64,000 nucleotides of DNA from Trichoplusia ni (Eukaryota > Arthropoda > Insecta > Lepidoptera > Noctuidae). The stretch lies in the NCBI RefSeq assembly GCF_003590095.1, contig NC_039486.1, positions 8,926,336-8,990,335 of the forward strand, written 5' to 3'. Below the pieces are notes generated by a model. It saw nothing but the letters and a program-made list of their open reading frames with translations, had not been told where the DNA came from and made no database searches. Shown here one piece after another: positions 58,487-64,000 of this stretch (positions within the stretch are counted from its first letter, which is position 1; each line of letters starts with the position of its first letter). The position numbers were made by a program, and so were the translations under genes.

Positions 58487-61400
58487 TTATACATTAGCAA
58501 CGGCTGTCAGTAGTTTTACGTAAATATCAATTCCTTTCAAAAATATATCAGCGCTTAGGAATTCGTCGTGGTCGTGGAGAAGAACAGGGGTATCGTTCAT
58601 TGGAGAAAAGCCCAGGGCTGGAATGCCAACTTGGCGAACATATCTGCTATCAGTACCACCCGGGAATATTCTGCAGTCAAGTTTCAATTTTCTGAAACAG
58701 ACAATGGGAGGTGAGCATTCGGCCGCCTTTAAAATGTTTAAATTTATTGAATTTTCTCTTAAAACACTTACAACTCGTCGGCTGCAGCTTTGAACGCTTC
58801 CCAAAATGGGTTGGTACTATCCAGTTTAGTCACTTCTACAAATGCGTTCTTTTGTTCAAATTCAAATGTGACTCCGTCACCAGCTTCTTTGCACAATGCG
58901 TTGATCTACGAATAAAAGAAGGATTTAAAAAAATCAAAGTTGAAGTGTTGTAGAGCATCCGGTATAATGATCAGTATTTATATACATAGTTACCTTCTTC
59001 TCAAACTCTTCATGGTTTACAGAAACTGCTAAACGTATATCAAAGACAACAGTCAATTTCTCAGGAACAACGTTAGATTGGACTCCACCCTGCAGAAAAA
59101 TTACAATTATTGAATAAAAAGTTTATATTAATATTACAGTCATATATATTGATATTGAGGAATTTATAAAAGCCGCGTTGGTAGATTTTTTCTACTATCT
59201 TCGATAAAAAAAGTCCACTTACCACAAAAGTCATATTTAGTGGACAGCTTGGAAATAAAATAAGGCTAAATAAATAATAATTAATGCATATAATTTACAT
59301 AATATGTACTTGTAATAATTAGGAAAATAAAAATAAATTAAATGACTGTTAACTTATTGTCATTTCACCTTCTGATCCAAATACTTACGTATACTTGGGT
59401 CAAGTTGATAGTTGTGACGTCACCAATAGTCAATTTTGGATTACTGTCCAAAATCTTCTTTTGTTCAGCTCTCATGTCCATGAATTTATCGATGATATAC
59501 CGCAACTAAACATACAATAAGAATGTATTTTGATCAGTTTGCAGGTGTGCATTACTTATTTATTTTTGACAAATGTATGGGTTGCTAAACTTAGGGTGAT
59601 GCAGATATAGCAAGAGGTAGGCAGTTAAAATATACGCAATGGTCGATGAATGAATGGAAATTGGATTGAATTGACAGCATTCTTATTCTCTTAAGCATTT
59701 TGCCAACACAATAATTGCAAATTCAGAAACACTCACTGCCACTACAATGAATTTTGCAATTATTGTGTTGTCAAAATGCTATAAAAAACGAATGTTATCA
59801 ATTTAATCCAACTTCCATTCATTCATCGGCAATTGTAATTTGCTGAACTGGGGCCCAGGTCTAAATATTAATTTTTTCATTGACAATGGACTTGGAAATA
59901 ATCGGAATCAATTTCGGAATTCAATGACCGATTCGTATAAATTAGCGTCGTTTCACATAACGGGCTTTAAGGAAAATGTTGCGCAAGAGACGGAGAAAGT
60001 TTTTTATTACTGTAAAGTATAAGTGTGTTGCCGTATTATGAGCTTTAAAAAGAAAAATACTACAACGGCCGCTTATAATTAACTATGCAAAAATGCGGCA
60101 TTAGGTATCTCTTCTCCACGAAATATCGATCGGTTTTTTGTTTTAGTGGTATCCTATATTTGTTTTCGGTAAATTACTATTATTCCACTAAGTATCGATT
60201 ACATTTTAAATCGCAGTTTGGTTTTTACCTTTTCTCCAGCGGTGTTTGGGAATAACAATGAACCATGCCCGGGTTGGCCAGTACAATGAACATGAATTTC
60301 TGTAAAAAAAGGAAACAACGAATCTAGGAGCTGCATAAATGTAGAACCACCTCTTTAACAAAAGTCTGCGCAAGGCTAGATTTTTTATTGAAAAGTTTTA
60401 TAACTCACGCCAAATGCTTCGTTCACCGTTGAACAAAATAAAATCTTTATTCGGGCTTGCCATCCCTTCGTCCAACGCAAAACCCACGTTTAGGTCTTTA
60501 AAATCCTTGTGGAGGACAAACTTTTCCATTCCATCATGGCCTCCAATTTCTTCGTCTGCAATTAAAACATAATTTAGAAAATGTTTTGCTTGATTTACTG
60601 AACTTCGATTTTCATAATAGATGTAATATCGTTATTTTTTACCAGGCACAAAACAAACGTGTAAAGTTCTCTTCAACTGCACTCCTGAGTTTTTCAGTTT
60701 CCTAATAGCCTCAAGATATTGAATACCGACGCATTTCATGTCTTGGGAGCCTCGAGCAAAGATCTTGCCGTCCTTGTCGATATGACCGCTGAATGGAGGA
60801 TATGTCCAACTATTCTGAAATTTATACGACATTATAGCGAGCCATTCTTTAAGTACTATTTAGGGTAAAACTTGTAAACAGTCCGTATCAAATACAAGAA
60901 GATAAAATTATTTTCGAATCTCTTATCGTGAATAAAATCTGTAAAATGCTCTCGGTAACAACATTTACTGACTCTATGCTGGTTTTGCATCAATCAAAAA
61001 GTTTCTATATGTAATAGTTTCATCAGTAAAATACATTTTCATTTATATTCTCCAGTACAGAATACTTCGAGTAAGAAGTAGTGTTCCGTGTTGAATATTC
61101 ATTAGCCGTTACTATTGTGTCAAGCTGCACCTCGATCCTTTTACAAGAATTAAGTATTTACTGACACGGGACTAGCCTAATTTATTTAGTGCTTCGGAAA
61201 TAAAATGTAGAGTCATGTAGGTATTATTGTGTTAGTTCTTAAAGAACTAGAATTACATAAGTCAGACTGACAATCATCTTACAGTATTATTGACGTTAAC
61301 TTATCTTGACATGATAACAAATCTTTTGTACTTGCTTGAGCTGTTTTATCTCAGTTTGTAATACTCACTTCGAAAACAGGCACGACGTCCATATGGGAAT

Positions 61401-62921
61401 TCAGAAGAATGGAAGGTAGCGATTGATCTTTGCCAGGCCATGTTAATACCACTATGGGTTTGCGTGGCACCATTTCATACACTTTCACGGCGAGGCCAAG
61501 TCCATTAGCTTGTTTCTTTAAGAATGCTACGCAGTCGTCTGCAACGTCATTAAAGTTGTATTAAAACAGCGTGTATAGAAAAACGAGCTTGACCCTGAAA
61601 CCTTGACATTCTAGCGTATACCTAATAATGTGATGTTTATAAATACATACTCAAGTATTAGACATAAATTGCAATTTATTACTTGTGTACAATTTGCTAT
61701 GCCTTATTTCTGACTATTAAGCTGCGGAAAGTTTGTCCAGTAACAAAACCAAGGTATATTATAAGTACTAAGATAGGCCTGGCACTATGCCCCTGTCCCC
61801 ACCGGCGATGAAACAAGGCCAATTCATACTTTAGTACATGGGCTGAGGTTCCATATTATCCAATTCCACTGGGTAGGGTAGGCAATTGCGAGTTACAGAT
61901 ACGTCAATGATACAATCCGCTGTATCCTGATTATGCCGTACAAGGGACATGCATACAGATATACAAAACTATATTACCTATGCATACATATTACGTATCT
62001 TATCTTTCATGAAAATGAAGCAGTCTTCTGTTGATAATACTATAATTGTCATAAAGTAGACAAATAGTAGTAGGCAAACACAATCTATCTTAGTACAGAC
62101 AGTACGTAAACAATACTGATAAGTATGCAATAAAAATAATTAAACAATTGTTCTGCGCTACATTTATACCATTATTCATTTAAACGAAGATCAATAAATT
62201 GTTAAAACGCTTAACCTTATACTTAATTACAAAAATGCCGCTCGATATCAGTAAATCTAGTGACGCTGCGGCAGTGATGGTTACTTAGGTACCTACCTAA
62301 AAGTGTGAGAACACAGATATTTTATAAACATACATATGCAATATATGCACCTCTTCATGAATGGAAAACTAAGGCCTCTCTAGCTCAGACTTTAAAAATA
62401 TCTTTATGTTATTACAGGTAAGGATAACGAGTGTTAATCTCTAACGGAATTAAAATACCTATTACACATTCTGAGTCATTCATACAATTTAAAGTATTTA
62501 CAATATAAATAAATTATCTAATTTATGTAAAAAAAACTCCCCTGGCGACTGTGTTTTTAATAAGATAAGATGGAAATTAAATATCCCAGATACTCATTTC
62601 AACAACCGCGCTTCTAATAATTATATCGGTCAATGTTAATGTATTCGCCACTTAATATAATACCTAAATAAATTATAATTAATTACCTATGTGAAGCAAC
62701 TAAAAATATCGTCAGCGAAAAAATGTGTTTATAAATATGTGTTATTGCTAAAGTAATTATAAAAATAGGTACAAACGCGGAAAGTTTATAGAATATCCAC
62801 TAAATTAATTTTTAAAAGAAAACATCTACTCACCATAGTTGATGTTTGGTTGCACACTTGGTATTTTTAAATACTCGACGAAATTCGCCACAGCTTCATT
62901 GTTATCGTATTTAGTTGACAT
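58487..62921 (-). CDS. Aminoacylase-1-like metallopeptidase, family M20A
   Basis: The family hydrolyses N-acetyl amino acids in the cytosol, using two zinc ions. Nine exons: 62921-62834, 61538-61369, 60814-60643, 60555-60409, 60299-60229, 59505-59389, 59089-58994, 58905-58772 and 58691-58487; 399 residues with all phases consistent (human ACY1 has 408). There is no signal peptide. Metal and catalytic residues are in place: His78 and Asp80 in NSHMDVVPV, Asp111 in ARGSQDMKCVG, Glu145-Glu146 in DEEIGGHDGM (catalytic and zinc-binding), Glu173 in ALDEG, and His371/His373 in LLHDHDEFLS. The dimerisation-domain histidine motif GQPGHGSLL (about 200-208) and the substrate loop FPGGTDSRYVRQ (341-352) are also present. 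The start is the first ATG of a family-like N terminus (MSTKYDNNEAVANFVEYL). Intron 5 holds a fold-back element. Confidence 0.95.
59633..59842. mobile_element. Fold-back (MITE-like) element with about 80-bp imperfect inverted ends
   Basis: The left end (CGATGAATGAATGGAAATTG from 59644, continuing to about 59730) is an imperfect reverse complement of the right end (to about 59827, CAACTTCCATTCATTCATCG). Both arms contain ACACAATAATTGCAAA or its complement, and GCATTTTG. About 30 unique bases separate the arms. It lies in aminoacylase intron 5. The size and structure fit a non-autonomous DNA transposon; no clean target duplication was identified. Confidence 0.7.
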
Positions 62922-64000
62922 GGTAAGAACGTTTCGCAGCAAACACTGCAGTAATAATGATCGCTCACATCGGACGGTGAGCCGCAAGCACGATGATATC
63001 AAACTCTATACTAACACAAATAAAGCTATAAGTTATGTTCGCTAATGGATTGTTTTTGTTTTCAAGCAATTAGTTAGTACTGTTTCAAGAACAACATTAA
63101 CATCGTACACCTACAAGTAGTTATTATTGTAATAATAGGTTTTGGAAAAATATAAAAATAAATAACCGCTTAATACATTTAGAACGCAAAAACTTTTTGT
63201 TATCCTTTTCAGGCAAAAATGTATAAGAGTGGTTTCAAAACTCATTTCGATATTAAAAGTTTATAATGCACTCATTTTTTTCATTGGGTTTTATTTTCAG
63301 GAAAATAAAGGTTTAATTTTCCCGCCAATAAAAAGATTCCATTGGAAAAATCATTCGTTCATTTTGGTCAAGGTCAATTGGTTGCTTCGGGCCTTCGGCA
63401 CAAAAATAAACAGAAGTTTTTGTTGAAATTGTTGGTGACAATAAAAGAGATAGAAAAAGATATTAACATGAAATGAAAATGCAGATATCCCTCAGCAGTA
63501 ACTTCACCTTGAGATTATCTTGGAGAAGTTGTACGAAAACACCGGTGCGTATTTTTATTTCAGAAAAACAATTAGCTGATTAGAAATTAATAGTAAGAAA
63601 TCAAAGGATAACGTCCATATAACAAAGAATAACATTGTTATTGTAGTTAATTATTTTGACTTATTCTCGGCTTCTTTTTAATCAATTTTCTAAACAGAAC
63701 CCACAGTGCGAAGTTATTTAGTTAACGGTTGGGTATAGTTAATAATAATAATAATGCTTAGGTACCTATTAATTTACTGATATATACTGCACAGTTTTGT
63801 CACATTTCATAAATTTAGTTATATTCTTAATGCATTCGAGGGTAAAAATTTAACCAAAGAAAATCCTAGCACCTGAGTGCTACATGATTTGACAGAGTTC
63901 ACAGAGTGTATGGAGCTGTATTGCTATTTTTATAAAATTAACCGGCAGCACTCGTATCAGCTGATGTGTCGAGTAGGTAGTCTCTAATAACTAATCTGGC
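62922..64000. other. Region upstream of aminoacylase
   Basis: The first part must hold the aminoacylase promoter (-). Apart from the tentative exon at 63479-63544, I see no supported feature. Confidence 0.4.
63479..63544 (+). CDS. Tentative first coding exon of a gene running off the window (possible mitochondrial presequence)
   Basis: An ATG at 63479 opens 22 codons (MQISLSSNFTLRLSWRSCTK then TP) that end at an acceptable splice donor, CCG|GTGCGT at 63545. The peptide lacks acidic residues and has arginines spaced among hydrophobic and hydroxylated residues, as in mitochondrial targeting presequences. Nothing downstream within the window could be joined to it with confidence, so this could be chance. 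Confidence 0.2.

Noticed and set aside
1..64000. Bacterial or viral accessory systems (operons, CRISPR, defence islands, integrated virus)
   Set aside because: All recognisable genes are spliced insect genes, and the only complete mobile element with coding capacity is the copia retrotransposon.

Overview
This window is nuclear DNA from an insect, almost certainly a moth or butterfly. It is AT-rich, its genes have many short GT-AG introns, the gene content is arthropod (pro-resilin, a Beat-type immunoglobulin protein, a ZAD zinc-finger protein, a Tret1-like sugar transporter), and it carries several dispersed repeats of kinds common in Lepidoptera. The species cannot be named from the sequence alone. 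All exon models were built by hand from splice sites; in every multi-exon model the phases add up exactly, but no transcript data were available.

Layout, left to right: the 3' half of a beaten-path (Beat) family gene (+, 1911-4206); a complete pro-resilin gene (-, 8249-5246), convergent with Beat; a repeat-containing intergenic stretch; a nine-exon SLC2 sugar transporter resembling facilitated trehalose transporters (-, 29066-14337) with a 5.4-kb first intron; two tandem serine carboxypeptidase genes of the retinoid-inducible (SCPEP1-like) type (+, 33001-37206 and 38067-42425); a compact housekeeping block of DMAP1 (+), FCF1 (-), NDUFC2 (+) and a ZAD/C2H2 zinc-finger gene (-) between 43037 and 52136; an apparently intact Ty1/copia retrotransposon (52445-57397) inserted 0.3 kb upstream of the zinc-finger gene; an aminoacylase-1-like gene (-, 62921-58487); and, tentatively, the first exon of another gene at 63479.

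The most interesting signal is the carboxypeptidase pair. The first copy is a secreted enzyme with Ser-Asp-His in place, but its carboxylate-binding glutamates look substituted. The second copy has kept the fold, the exon structure and the catalytic Asp, but the catalytic Ser is Gly, the catalytic His is Gln, the oxyanion loop is rewritten, and the signal peptide is replaced by a transmembrane anchor. It is therefore a membrane-tethered pseudoenzyme with an intact reading frame. Also notable are the very young copia element (its two 359-bp LTRs look identical, with a CAATA target duplication and a tRNA-iMet-half type primer site), an FCF1 gene whose first coding exon is only the ATG, and a perfect 27-bp-arm hairpin just inside a transporter intron.

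The genes do not form a pathway. The housekeeping block has short intergenic gaps, with convergent or divergent neighbours likely sharing 3' ends (DMAP1/FCF1, NDUFC2/zinc finger) or an upstream control region (FCF1/NDUFC2).
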